Origin: an uncultured Prevotellaceae bacterium
GTDB taxonomy: Bacteria; Bacteroidota; Bacteroidia; Bacteroidales; Bacteroidaceae
DNA length: 46,160 bases
NCBI GenBank assembly: GCA_946415705.1
Contig: CAMKTN010000017.1
Coordinates: forward strand, 1 to 46,160
Reading direction: 5' to 3'
Position 1 is the stretch's first letter, and each line of letters begins with the position of its first letter. This document shows positions 14,942 to 22,562 of the stretch, piece after piece. The position numbers were made by a program, and so were the translations under genes. A model generated the notes under the pieces. The model saw only the letters and a program-made list of their open reading frames with translations, made no database searches and was not told the DNA's origin.

Positions 14942-15221
14942 ATATCAGATATTTGTCTCGGTTAGCACTTTCTTCTGCAAAAGGCAGCAATTCGCCATCC
15001 TCTACAAGATCAACCCTACGACCTAGTAGTCGCTCCAAATCATTCCACATTCCAAAGAACTTGAGACCCACGGGCTGCGAGTGGTCAAGATTAACGAGGA
15101 TGTCCACGTCGCTCAGAGGTGTTTCCTCGCCGCGCGAAAAAGAGCCAAAGAGCCATGCCTTCAGGACGGGTTGCGTCTTGAAGTATTCAGCAATGGTTTT
15201 GGTCATGGCTTGCGTACTCAT
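14925..15221 (-). CDS. MntA-like nucleotidyltransferase antitoxin
   Basis: The 98-residue protein has the minimal nucleotidyltransferase signature: WLFGSFSRGEETPLSDVDILV, with GSxSRG and the SDxD metal-binding acidic pair, then RRVDLVEDGELLP. MntA proteins inactivate the HepT RNase partner by AMPylating a tyrosine. Here the HepT gene just downstream is broken, so this looks like an orphan antitoxin. It has its own canonical promoter (15248-15278), which belongs to a cassette duplicated upstream of the BspA-like gene. An intact fold is likely. Confidence 0.88.
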   Translation of the reverse strand: MSTQAMTKTIAEYFKTQPVLKAWLFGSFSRGEETPLSDVDILVNLDHSQPVGLKFFGMWNDLERLLGRRVDLVEDGELLPFAEESANRDKYLIYERTA

Positions 15222-15238
15222 GTGGTTAATATGTTGGT

Positions 15239-15286
15239 TTCACGCCACAAAAGTAGCGATTAATCTGATTCGGGCAAAAGAAAATG
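15239..15286 (-). promoter_or_regulatory. Promoter of the MntA-like gene, copy 2 of a duplicated cassette
   Basis: The -7 box TACTTTTG (15248-15255) and the -33 TTTG (15275-15278) are spaced by 19 nt, with the same flanks as 14378-14424. The distance to the ATG at 15221 is 26 nt. Confidence 0.75.
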
Positions 15287-15518
15287 CACGGAAAATCGTG
15301 GGAGACGCGGAAAAACGCAGATAGAAGCGGAAAAACACAGAATTATTAGCTGCAAGGATGAAAAAGCAGCATTAAAATTTGGCGGAATCGCGGAAAAATC
15401 GTTCCTTTGCGGTTTGAAGAGGGAACCAAGTAGAGCCACGATGTGTGGAACGGTGGCATGGCTACAGGAAACTGTAGAGATGATGAGCAATTCGACTTTG
15501 CCGCTTGATTCATTTTAC

Positions 15519-15648
15519 AAAAAAACCGACCGTTTCATTTCATGAGGCGGTCGTTTTTTGAGACATTATCTTGTTCTCTTAATAAGATTGATCAGGCCCC
15601 TTCGCTAAGGTTGAATCGGCTTCGGAAAGCCTTCTTCGTGGCCCTTTC
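15519..15648 (-). ncRNA. Candidate small RNA (~130 nt)
   Basis: A canonical Bacteroidetes promoter (15654-15684) and an intrinsic terminator (15526-15553 with a U-tract at 15519-15525) enclose about 130 nt on the minus strand with no substantial open frame (the longest candidate is 8 codons, MSQKTTAS, overlapping the terminator). A GGCTT/AAGCC hairpin with a TCCG loop lies near 15617-15630, and an outer AGGGCC/GGCCT pairing is possible. No known RNA family was recognised. Confidence 0.5.
15526..15553. terminator. Bidirectional intrinsic terminator
   Basis: CGACCG (15527-15532) pairs with CGGTCG (15548-15553); the stem is flanked by seven A on the left (T-tract for the minus strand) and six T on the right. 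Confidence 0.75.
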
Positions 15649-15653
15649 GCTTG

Positions 15654-15684
15654 CAAAGATAAGCACAAACGAATGAACAGCAAA
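15654..15684 (-). promoter_or_regulatory. Canonical promoter of the candidate small RNA
   Basis: TATCTTTG (15654-15661) and TTTG (15681-15684) on the minus strand are separated by 19 nt. The -33 box overlaps the T-tail of the Fic terminator. Confidence 0.65.
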
Positions 15685-15713
15685 ATAAAAGCGGATGAAA
15701 TGCATCAGCCGCT
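15683..15713 (-). terminator. Terminator of the Fic gene
   Basis: On the minus strand AGCGGCTGATGCATTTCATCCGCT forms an imperfect hairpin followed by TTTTATTTT. A stretch of 21 bp (15687-15707) is identical to the GH109 terminator region at 16843-16863. Confidence 0.65.
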
Positions 15714-15758
15714 GGGAAAATATATGTCTGCGATGCAGTTGTTGCGCGATCACGGCTA

Positions 15759-16787
15759 TTATTTATTGATAAGCCATAAGCCGTTTTTGTCGCTACCCTT
15801 CCGGCTGATGATCTCAAGGTCGCGGAATTTCTTGATTTGTTTCTCTATGCCACGCTTGCTAAGTCCTGTCTTCTCGGCTATTTCCGTCGCAGATAATGCG
15901 GGGTCGGAATCAAGTAACAACAGCACACGCTTTTCGTTTACACCGAACTTTACACCGAACTTTGCACCGAACTCTTTTCCGAACTTTACACCGAACTCTG
16001 CATCCATATCAAGAGCTTTATCAGGAAGCGGTTCGCCCTGATGTGCTTTCAACGTCAAATAGATTTCATTTAGCATAAAATCGATGAAAGGACCTGACTG
16101 CCCTGCGTTGGTGCTGGCTGTGATGGCGTTGTAATAAGTTTGTTGGTTGGCATACACCATATTCTCTACGGGCAGATGCTCGAACAATGGATGTAGTTTG
16201 CCGAGAATCAACGATTGCCATAAACGTCCTGTGCGACCGTTGCCATCGATGAATGGATGAATAAACTCAAACTCATAGTGGAACACACACGAACGGATAA
16301 GCAGATGGTCCTTGGCGCTTTTCAGCCATGTAAAAAGGTCTCTCATCAACATAGGCACACGGTCAGCGGGAGGAGCCAGGTGAACCAGGCCTTTCTCGCC
16401 AAACACTCCTACGCCTCCACGACGATAACGACCGGCATCTTCGATCAGGGACTGCATCATGACACCATGTGCTTTCAACATATCTTTCTCCTTGAAGGCA
16501 TCGAGCGTGGGATAAAGCTCATAGGTCTGGATAGCATTCTTCACTTCCTGAATCTGACGGATAGGAGCTACCACATTCTTGCCATCGATGATGTCACGGA
16601 CTTCATCTTCCGAAAGGGTATTGCCCTCAATGGCCAATGACGAGTGAATGGTCTTGATGCGATTGGCCTTGCGCAGACGCAGCCCATCTTCCTGTTCCAG
16701 ACGGATAGCATAGCGTTCTATCTGGCCAGATATTTCGGCTATCAGATTAATGGCTTCAGGACTGATTGTAAATGGCGGTATATACAT
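15759..16787 (-). CDS. Class II Fic family AMP-transferase with C-terminal winged helix
   Basis: The 342-residue cytoplasmic protein starts at ATG 16787, which lies downstream of the TATCTTTG box at 16809-16816; a longer reading to 16811 overlaps the promoter. The Fic active site is HPFIDGNGRTGR (catalytic His, phosphate-binding loop). An N-terminal inhibitory helix motif SSLAIEGN fits the [S/T]xxxE[G/N] signature of class II, self-inhibited Fic proteins. The N-terminal domain resembles the Fic/DUF4172-type helices. Between the Fic core and the C-terminal winged-helix region (SATEIAEKTGLSKRGIEKQIKKF) is a run of FGxK tetrapeptides at about 263-283, encoded by 12-bp tandem repeats. Fic proteins transfer AMP or related groups to target hydroxyls; the target is unknown. 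It is flanked by near-identical terminator sequences. Confidence 0.9.
   Translation of the reverse strand: MYIPPFTISPEAINLIAEISGQIERYAIRLEQEDGLRLRKANRIKTIHSSLAIEGNTLSEDEVRDIIDGKNVVAPIRQIQEVKNAIQTYELYPTLDAFKEKDMLKAHGVMMQSLIEDAGRYRRGGVGVFGEKGLVHLAPPADRVPMLMRDLFTWLKSAKDHLLIRSCVFHYEFEFIHPFIDGNGRTGRLWQSLILGKLHPLFEHLPVENMVYANQQTYYNAITASTNAGQSGPFIDFMLNEIYLTLKAHQGEPLPDKALDMDAEFGVKFGKEFGAKFGVKFGVNEKRVLLLLDSDPALSATEIAEKTGLSKRGIEKQIKKFRDLEIISRKGSDKNGLWLINK
15938..15999. repeat. 12-bp coding tandem repeat in the fic gene
   Basis: Five imperfect units of the type AACTTTACACCG encode consecutive FGVK, FGKE, FGAK, FGVK and FGVN tetrapeptides in the linker between the Fic domain and the winged helix. One unit differs more (AACTCTTTTCCG). 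Confidence 0.85.
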
Positions 16788-16808
16788 GGTTCTTTCTTGA
16801 TGACGCGA

Positions 16809-16816
16809 CAAAGATA
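16809..16816 (-). promoter_or_regulatory. -7 box of the fic gene
   Basis: TATCTTTG on the minus strand, 21 nt before the ATG at 16787. This supports the shorter start. The -33 region is weak. Confidence 0.55.
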
Positions 16817-16840
16817 CACATTATTTTTATTACGCGCACA

Positions 16841-16870
16841 AGAAAAGCGGATGAAATGCATCATCCGCTT
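16841..16870 (-). terminator. Terminator of the GH109-like gene
   Basis: A 10-bp perfect stem, AAGCGGATGA (16845-16854) with TCATCCGCTT (16861-16870), is followed on the minus strand by TTTTCTTG. It lies 24 nt past the stop codon at 16894. Confidence 0.75.
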
Positions 16871-16893
16871 GTGAGATTATATGGCTTGGCTGA

Positions 16894-18537
16894 TTATTTC
16901 TTGGCCTTGGCGGCGGCTTTGGACATTTGGGCGCAGGCCTTGGTGTAGGCGGCGGTGGCTTTCTTCACGTCCTTCTCGGCTGTGGCCTGACGCATGGCAT
17001 CGTACTTCGCCCAGAGCTGGAACTTCTCGCACAGCTGCTTCTGCTGGTCTGTATAGGCTTGTGCTGCGGTTTCGGCAGCGGCCTCAGCGTCGGGGGCAGC
17101 CCAGGCGAACTGGAAGCCCTGAACCTTGTTCCAGGCACCACGGGTGAAGTCGGGGAAGGCTACGCTGGCGCAGTTGTTGTCCATCGAGAGGGCACCAAGT
17201 TCTGCGAGGCAGCACCATTCGGCGAGGTCATAGACGTCCATGTCGAGGGGCAGACCGTTCTGCAGGCAATAGACGAGGCGGGCGTCCATAAAGAAGTCCA
17301 TGCCGCCGTGGCCACCGACCTTCTGTGCCATCTCACCGTACTTCTTGATGATGGGATGGGTGTATTTGTTCCACAGAGCCTCGTGCTCGGCAGCGGGCAG
17401 GAAGCCGTGGCTGCTGAGGTCATCGACCTTGGGTGCCACCCCGCTGGCAGCGAGCTGGCTCTTGTCGAGGGCGAAATGGGGTTCGGGGTACTTGGTGGCA
17501 TAGCCCTTGGTGCCGGTGAGCTTGAAGAGGCGGTTGTAGGGCTGCGGGTTCATGACATTGTGCTGGATTTCAATGACGCGGCCTTCAGCGGTGCGCATCA
17601 GCGTTGTGGTCTGGTCGCCGTTGCGGAAATTGGGACAGGGTTTACCGGTCTTCTGCTCGACCCATTCGCGGCCGTGGGCGCTCTTGGTGTCCATGGCTAC
17701 GAGGGTGGTGAAGCGGTCGCCGCGGTGGATATTCATGGCGAGGGCCACGGGGCCGAGGCCGTGGGTGGCATAGACGTCGCCGCGGTTGTCGCGGTTGTAC
17801 TTCATGCGCCATCCGAGCTTCGCCTGGTCAGGATCTGCGGGATTCTTCCAGTAGTAGTCCCAGAAGTCGTCGAGGTTGTGGATGTAAGCGCCTTCGCCAC
17901 GCAGCAGTTCGCCGAAGACGCCGTGCTGGGCCATGTTGAGGGCGTTGAGCTCATACCAGTCGTAGCAGCAGTTCTCAAGAATCATGCAGTGCTTGCGGGT
18001 CTTCTCGCTGAGCTCGATGAGCTCCCAGCACTGCGCCAGGTTCATGGCCGAGGGTACTTCGATGGCGGTGTGCTTGCCGTTCTCCAGCGCGCACTTGGCC
18101 ACGGGGAAGTGGTGATCCCAGTCGGTGGCGACATATACGATGTCGATGTCGGGACGCTTGCAGAGTTCCTCATACCCCTTCTCGCCGCTGTAGATGGCAG
18201 CGGGGGGCAGGCCTGCGGAACGCAGGTACTTCTGACATTCCTCAGCGCGTGCCTCCACGTAGTCGCAGAGAGCCACGATCTGTATGCCGGGGATGTATGT
18301 CCAGCGTTGCACAGCACCGGGGCCACGCATGCCGAGACCCACGAACGCCACGCGTACAGTCTCCAGCTTCGGAGCTGTCAGCTGCAGCACATCGGTCTGC
18401 CCGGCAGGACGCTGCGGGGTGTTGATGACGATGGTTCCTTTCTCCCAATGCCAATCGTTATCGGTCACGGAGAGTGATTGAGCGCCGGCTGTCAATGCTA
18501 CGCATGCGACAGCGACGAGAGCAAAAAGTTTCTTCAT
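16894..18537 (-). CDS. Gfo/Idh/MocA oxidoreductase, GH109-like (alpha-N-acetylgalactosaminidase type)
   Basis: The 547-residue protein has a Sec signal peptide (MKKLFALVAVACVALTAGA). A Rossmann NAD(H)-binding fold starts at VRVAFVGLGMRG (GxGxxG at 67-72), followed by ALCDYVEARAE and YVATDWDHHFPVAKCALENG. Family motifs are IEVPSAMN, LENCCYDWYELNALNM, YATHGLGPVA and GGHGGMDFFMD. GH109 enzymes use NAD+-assisted chemistry to cleave alpha-GalNAc and are frequent in gut Bacteroidetes; other members of this clade have unknown substrates. After the usual end there is an Ala/Lys-rich helical extension (about 470-547), perhaps a coiled coil. It is transcribed divergently from the large GT/SpoIID fusion, with its own promoter (18579-18586) and terminator (16841-16870). 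Membership is firm; substrate is inferred. Confidence 0.85.
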   Translation of the reverse strand: MKKLFALVAVACVALTAGAQSLSVTDNDWHWEKGTIVINTPQRPAGQTDVLQLTAPKLETVRVAFVGLGMRGPGAVQRWTYIPGIQIVALCDYVEARAEECQKYLRSAGLPPAAIYSGEKGYEELCKRPDIDIVYVATDWDHHFPVAKCALENGKHTAIEVPSAMNLAQCWELIELSEKTRKHCMILENCCYDWYELNALNMAQHGVFGELLRGEGAYIHNLDDFWDYYWKNPADPDQAKLGWRMKYNRDNRGDVYATHGLGPVALAMNIHRGDRFTTLVAMDTKSAHGREWVEQKTGKPCPNFRNGDQTTTLMRTAEGRVIEIQHNVMNPQPYNRLFKLTGTKGYATKYPEPHFALDKSQLAASGVAPKVDDLSSHGFLPAAEHEALWNKYTHPIIKKYGEMAQKVGGHGGMDFFMDARLVYCLQNGLPLDMDVYDLAEWCCLAELGALSMDNNCASVAFPDFTRGAWNKVQGFQFAWAAPDAEAAAETAAQAYTDQQKQLCEKFQLWAKYDAMRQATAEKDVKKATAAYTKACAQMSKAAAKAKK

Positions 18538-18578
18538 GCTTTAGTTCGGTTTTTAGTTTGTATTGGTTGATTTTGGGG

Positions 18579-18586
18579 CAAAAATA
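18579..18586 (-). promoter_or_regulatory. -7 box of the GH109-like gene
   Basis: TATTTTTG on the minus strand, about 42 nt upstream of the ATG at 18537, in an AT-rich divergent intergenic region. Confidence 0.5.
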
Positions 18587-18724
18587 AGAAGAATTTCTTA
18601 ATACGCAGTTCATAAATCCTAATTATTTTCCCGTTCAGCCATATTTTTTCTCTTTTCGGCACCTCTTTTTACACTTTTCGCTATCATTTTTCACGTTTCA
18701 TTTTCCATTTCTAAATCTTCTTCG

Positions 18725-18732
18725 TATCTTTG
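18725..18732 (+). promoter_or_regulatory. -7 box of the GT/SpoIID fusion gene
   Basis: TATCTTTG on the plus strand, 30 nt before the ATG at 18763. A TTG at 18730 that would lengthen the gene lies inside this box, which rules it out as the start. Confidence 0.65.
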
Positions 18733-18762
18733 TCGCACGAATCAAAACTTCAAGCAACCTGT

Positions 18763-21700
18763 ATGCATCTAATAGATTGTTTCCTGCCCTTCGCCGATGC
18801 GACGGAGGGGCGTCAGACGCTGGCAGCCCTGCACGCCGACGACTGCGTGGCGAGTGTTCAGCATATCGAGAATCCTTATCAGACGAGCGCGCTGCGCGAG
18901 ATGGCGGCGGCAGCCACGGCACCCTACATCCTGCTCTATACCAAGCGCTTTGAGCTGCAGCTGGGCTACTACGCCCTCACACGACTGCTGACGGTGGCCG
19001 AGGACACAGGCGCCTCCATGGTCTATGCTGACCATCGCATCCAGCTGCCCGACGGAAAGGTGGAGACGTACCCCCTGATTGATTATCAGCTGGGTAGCGT
19101 GCGCGATGATTTCAGCTTCGGCTCGTTGCTGCTGCTACGCACGGCCGACGTGCAAGAGTATTTTGCGCAGGAGCGCGTGAAGGACTATGAGTTTGCAGGA
19201 CTTTATGACCTGCGGCTGTTCCTGTCGCGCAAGATGCTGCCCGTACATGTCTCGGAGACCCTATACACGGAAATAGAGACGGACACGCGCCTCAGCGGAC
19301 AGAAGCAGTTCGACTATGTGGATCCCCGCAACCGTCGCCGACAGATAGAAATGGAACGCGCGTGCACGCGTCACCTGAAGGCTATCGGCGCGCTGCTGGC
19401 GCCCGACGAGTTCGACGAAATCAAATTCGACGAGGAGGAGTTTCCCGTGGAGGCTACGGTGGTGATTCCCGTGCGTAACCGTGTCCGCACGATTGAAGAT
19501 GCCATCCGCAGCGTGCTGAAGCAGGAGACGACCTTCCCCTTCAACCTCATCGTGGTAGATAACCACAGCACGGACGGCACGAGCGAGGCCATTGACCAGT
19601 GCAAAGCCGCCGACGGCGGCGAGGCACTGATCCACCTCATTCCCTCGCGCGACGATCTGGGCATCGGCGGCTGCTGGAACATGGCCGTGCACCATCCCGA
19701 GTGCGGACGTTTTGTCGTGCAGCTGGACAGCGACGACCTCTACAGCGGCACGGACACGCTGCAGCGCATCGTGGATGCGTTCCGCGAGCAGAAGGCGGCG
19801 ATGGTGATCGGATCCTACCGCATGACGGACTTCCAACTGAACACGCTGCCCCCGGGACTCATAGACCACCGCGAATGGACGCCCCAGAACGGCCGCAACA
19901 ACGCCCTGCGCATCAATGGCTTAGGGGCTCCGCGTGCGTTCTACACGCCCGTGCTGCGCAGGATTCAGATTCCCAACACCAGCTACGGCGAAGACTATGC
20001 CCTGGGCCTCATGATCGGGCGCCGCTACCGCATCGGGCGTATCTTCGACGAGCTCTACCTGTGCCGCCGCTGGGAGGGCAACAGCGACGCAGCTCTCAGC
20101 ACCGACAAGGTGAACAAGAACAACCTTTATAAAGACCAGCTGCGCACCACTGAGATGCGTGCCCGCCAGGCGATGAACGCGACCTGGCGCATGGAAGCCA
20201 CGGAGGAAGAGGTGGATGCTTTCTTCGACGACGAACTCAAGCACTGGGAGCTGGCGCAGCGGAACTATGATGCGCTGGAGGCCAATGTGCAGCAGCGCGA
20301 ACTCGTGGCGGGCGATGTGCAGATGGCGGTGCAATGGAACCCTGCGCGCATCGTCTCGACAGGCGCCAAGATCGACAAACAGAGTATTGAGGCACGCCCG
20401 TGCTTCCTCTGCGATGAGAACCGCCCCGCTGAACAGCACGCACTGATGATTCGCCACCACTACCAGGTGCTCGTGAATCCCTTCCCCATCCTGCCGCGAC
20501 ATTTCACGATTCCCACACGCCGCCATAAGCCGCAGGCCATCTGGGAGCACTTCGGCACGCTGCGCCATCTGGCGTGGACACTGCCCAACCACATGATCTT
20601 CTATAACGGTCCGCTCTGCGGCGCGTCGTGCCCCGACCACATGCACCTGCAGGCCGGCTCCCGTGGCGTCGTGCCCATTGAGCGCGACTGGAAAATGTAC
20701 GAGACACAGCTGGAGAAGCTCTACCCGCTCACCGACGACGAAACCATCCAGATGGAGGATGCCGGTAACACGAGTCAGCGCTGCGGCCTCTTCCTGCTGA
20801 AGAACTACGTCTGCCCCGTCTTCGTGATTCGGTCGCTGCCCGAGGAGACGGACAGCCTGCTGTGCCAACGCCTCTATCGCGCACTACCCATCCACGAGGG
20901 CGAGCAGGAGCCACGCATGAATGCCATCAGCTGGCGCGAGGCCGGCGACGAGAGCCGCAGCGATGAAATCATCACGCTGGTGTTCCCACGCAAGAAGCAC
21001 CGTCCGGAGTGCTATCAGGCGGGGACTTTATTGGTCAGCCCAGGTGCCATCGACATGGGCGGCCTCATCATCACACCCCGCGAGGAGGATTTCCGCAAGA
21101 TCACGCCCGAGCAGGCCGCAGCCATCCTGCAGGAGGTGACGATGACGGAAGAGGAACTCAAGGGGGTGATTGAAGAGATCACGGACAAGAGCCCAGCGGC
21201 CCCCCTGTCGTCCCCCGAGGGGGACACGAATGTCTCGTCCACAACCGCCAAAACCATAGAAGCCCCCTCGGGGGCCGTAGAGGGGGCCGGGTCTTTTTCT
21301 TCCACTTTAACCGTCGGCCTCCTCTCCGCCGAAGCCATCCGCTTCAAGCTCAACGGCAACTATACGGCCAAGGGCGCCACGCTCACGGGTGAGCAGGAAG
21401 TGGTACTGGAAGGCGGCGGCGTGCGCTGGAACAACCAGGTGTATCGCCAGCTGACCTTTGTGCCGGAGAACGAGGAGGCCAGCTTCACGCTGGAGGACGT
21501 CACCATCGGCAAGAACTTCCATTGGGAGCGCAACGAGGCGCAGACGTTCCGCGGCACGCTCCGACTGATGGTGGAAGAGGACCAGATCCTGTGCATCAAC
21601 GAGCTTTCCGTAGAACAATATCTCTGCAGCGTCATCAGCAGCGAGATGAGCCCCAACTGCTCCTTGGAGTTCCTGAAAGCTTCGGCCGTCATCAGCCGTA

Positions 21701-22548
21701 GCTGGCTCTATGCGCAGATGCAGCGCCGCCAGGCACGGGCCCAGGGCGCACATAACTTCTTCGCCTTCACGAAGACAGATAACGAGCTCATCCGCTGGAC
21801 CGACCGCGAGGCACACACGATGTTTGATGTCTGCGCCGACGACCATTGCCAACGCTATCAGGGCATTACGCGCCAGACCAGCCCACAGGTGGAGGCCGCC
21901 GTGAAAGCCACTCAGGGGCAGGTGCTCGTCTGCGACGGCGAGGTCTGTGATGCACGCTTCTCCAAGTGCTGCGGCGGCCACACCGAGACCTTCGAGAGCT
22001 GCTGGGAGGACAAGCACTACCCCTATCTCGAGAGTATCGAAGACCCCTTCTGCAACACGACAGACCCGAAGGTCATTCAGCAGGTCCTCAACGACTACGA
22101 CCAGGAGACGACCGATTTCTACCGCTGGACGGTAACGCTCACGCAGGCCGAGGCACAGCGCTACATCAGCGCCCATCTGAAGATGGACGATTTGGGCGAT
22201 ATCATCGACCTCGTGCCCATTGAGCGTGGGCCCAGCGAGCGCATCATCAAACTGCAGATCGTGGGCAGCAAACGAACCTTCACCATCGGCAAGGAGCTGG
22301 AGATACGTTGCGCCCTCAGTGCCACGCACCTGAAGAGCGCTGCCTTCACCGTGGAGCGGCAGGCTATCGACCCCGTCACAGGCATCCCCGACCGCTTCGT
22401 TCTCCACGGCAAAGGCTGGGGCCACGGCGTAGGCCTCTGCCAGATTGGCGCTGCCGTGATGGGCGAGCAGGGCTACACCTACGAGCAAATCCTGAAGCAC
22501 TACTACCACAACGTTGAAATCAAACAAATCCTCCCCACAGCCGAATAA
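18763..22548 (+). CDS. Multidomain fusion: glycosyltransferase, DUF4922/HIT-like phosphorylase domain, SpoIID/LytB domain
   Basis: The 1261-residue protein has no signal peptide. Residues ~1-215 look like a degenerate GT-A fold ([17 protein letters not shown]). Residues ~228-470 are a GT2 domain ([39 protein letters not shown] near 321, [14 protein letters not shown]). Residues ~530-800 resemble DUF4922/nucleotide-sugar phosphorylases: [11 protein letters not shown] near 545, [14 protein letters not shown] and the HxH site PDHMHLQAG near 625. A linker at ~812-846 is built from hairpin repeats. Residues ~850-1261 are SpoIID/Lyt[21 protein letters not shown] (catalytic Glu region), [21 protein letters not shown] and [15 protein letters not shown]. 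SpoIID enzymes cleave peptidoglycan glycan, normally outside the cytoplasm, so its placement here is puzzling. The GH92 gene follows after 14 bp. Domain calls are confident; the pathway is unknown. Confidence 0.82.
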   Translation: MHLIDCFLPFADATEGRQTLAALHADDCVASVQHIENPYQTSALREMAAAATAPYILLYTKRFELQLGYYALTRLLTVAEDTGASMVYADHRIQLPDGKVETYPLIDYQLGSVRDDFSFGSLLLLRTADVQEYFAQERVKDYEFAGLYDLRLFLSRKMLPVHVSETLYTEIETDTRLSGQKQFDYVDPRNRRRQIEMERACTRHLKAIGALLAPDEFDEIKFDEEEFPVEATVVIPVRNRVRTIEDAIRSVLKQETTFPFNLIVVDNHSTDGTSEAIDQCKAADGGEALIHLIPSRDDLGIGGCWNMAVHHPECGRFVVQLDSDDLYSGTDTLQRIVDAFREQKAAMVIGSYRMTDFQLNTLPPGLIDHREWTPQNGRNNALRINGLGAPRAFYTPVLRRIQIPNTSYGEDYALGLMIGRRYRIGRIFDELYLCRRWEGNSDAALSTDKVNKNNLYKDQLRTTEMRARQAMNATWRMEATEEEVDAFFDDELKHWELAQRNYDALEANVQQRELVAGDVQMAVQWNPARIVSTGAKIDKQSIEARPCFLCDENRPAEQHALMIRHHYQVLVNPFPILPRHFTIPTRRHKPQAIWEHFGTLRHLAWTLPNHMIFYNGPLCGASCPDHMHLQAGSRGVVPIERDWKMYETQLEKLYPLTDDETIQMEDAGNTSQRCGLFLLKNYVCPVFVIRSLPEETDSLLCQRLYRALPIHEGEQEPRMNAISWREAGDESRSDEIITLVFPRKKHRPECYQAGTLLVSPGAIDMGGLIITPREEDFRKITPEQAAAILQEVTMTEEELKGVIEEITDKSPAAPLSSPEGDTNVSSTTAKTIEAPSGAVEGAGSFSSTLTVGLLSAEAIRFKLNGNYTAKGATLTGEQEVVLEGGGVRWNNQVYRQLTFVPENEEASFTLEDVTIGKNFHWERNEAQTFRGTLRLMVEEDQILCINELSVEQYLCSVISSEMSPNCSLEFLKASAVISRSWLYAQMQRRQARAQGAHNFFAFTKTDNELIRWTDREAHTMFDVCADDHCQRYQGITRQTSPQVEAAVKATQGQVLVCDGEVCDARFSKCCGGHTETFESCWEDKHYPYLESIEDPFCNTTDPKVIQQVLNDYDQETTDFYRWTVTLTQAEAQRYISAHLKMDDLGDIIDLVPIERGPSERIIKLQIVGSKRTFTIGKELEIRCALSATHLKSAAFTVERQAIDPVTGIPDRFVLHGKGWGHGVGLCQIGAAVMGEQGYTYEQILKHYYHNVEIKQILPTAE
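21198..21297. repeat. Two family 1-like hairpin repeats in the fusion gene linker
   Basis: One inverted copy (21198-21226, core GTCCCCCGAGGGGGAC) and one direct copy (21261-21297, GCCCCCTCGGGGGCC with tail GTAGAGGGGGCCGGGTC) flank 34 bp. Both are translated in frame as part of the Pro/Ser/Gly-rich linker between the phosphorylase-like and SpoIID domains. Confidence 0.8.
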
Positions 22549-22562
22549 TAATCATCAGAGCT

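Larger units (their letters stand above)
15222..15758. other. Intergenic region between the MntA-like gene and the Fic gene
   Basis: No supported protein gene. From right to left on the minus strand it holds the Fic terminator (15683-15713), a canonical promoter (15654-15684), a candidate small RNA (15519-15648) ending at a bidirectional terminator (15526-15553), a stretch rich in CGGAAAA-like words (15287-15345, resembling 14432-14465), and the promoter of the MntA-like gene (15248-15278). Confidence 0.7.

Noticed and set aside
15378..15543. Plus-strand frame ending DSFYKKTDRFIS before the terminator
   Set aside because: It has no start codon in a sensible position and no family resemblance. 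Its 3' end overlaps a hairpin better explained as a terminator.
18730..18762. TTG start that would add 11 residues to the GT/SpoIID fusion
   Set aside because: The TTG is part of the TATCTTTG promoter box, so it cannot be in the transcript from that promoter.
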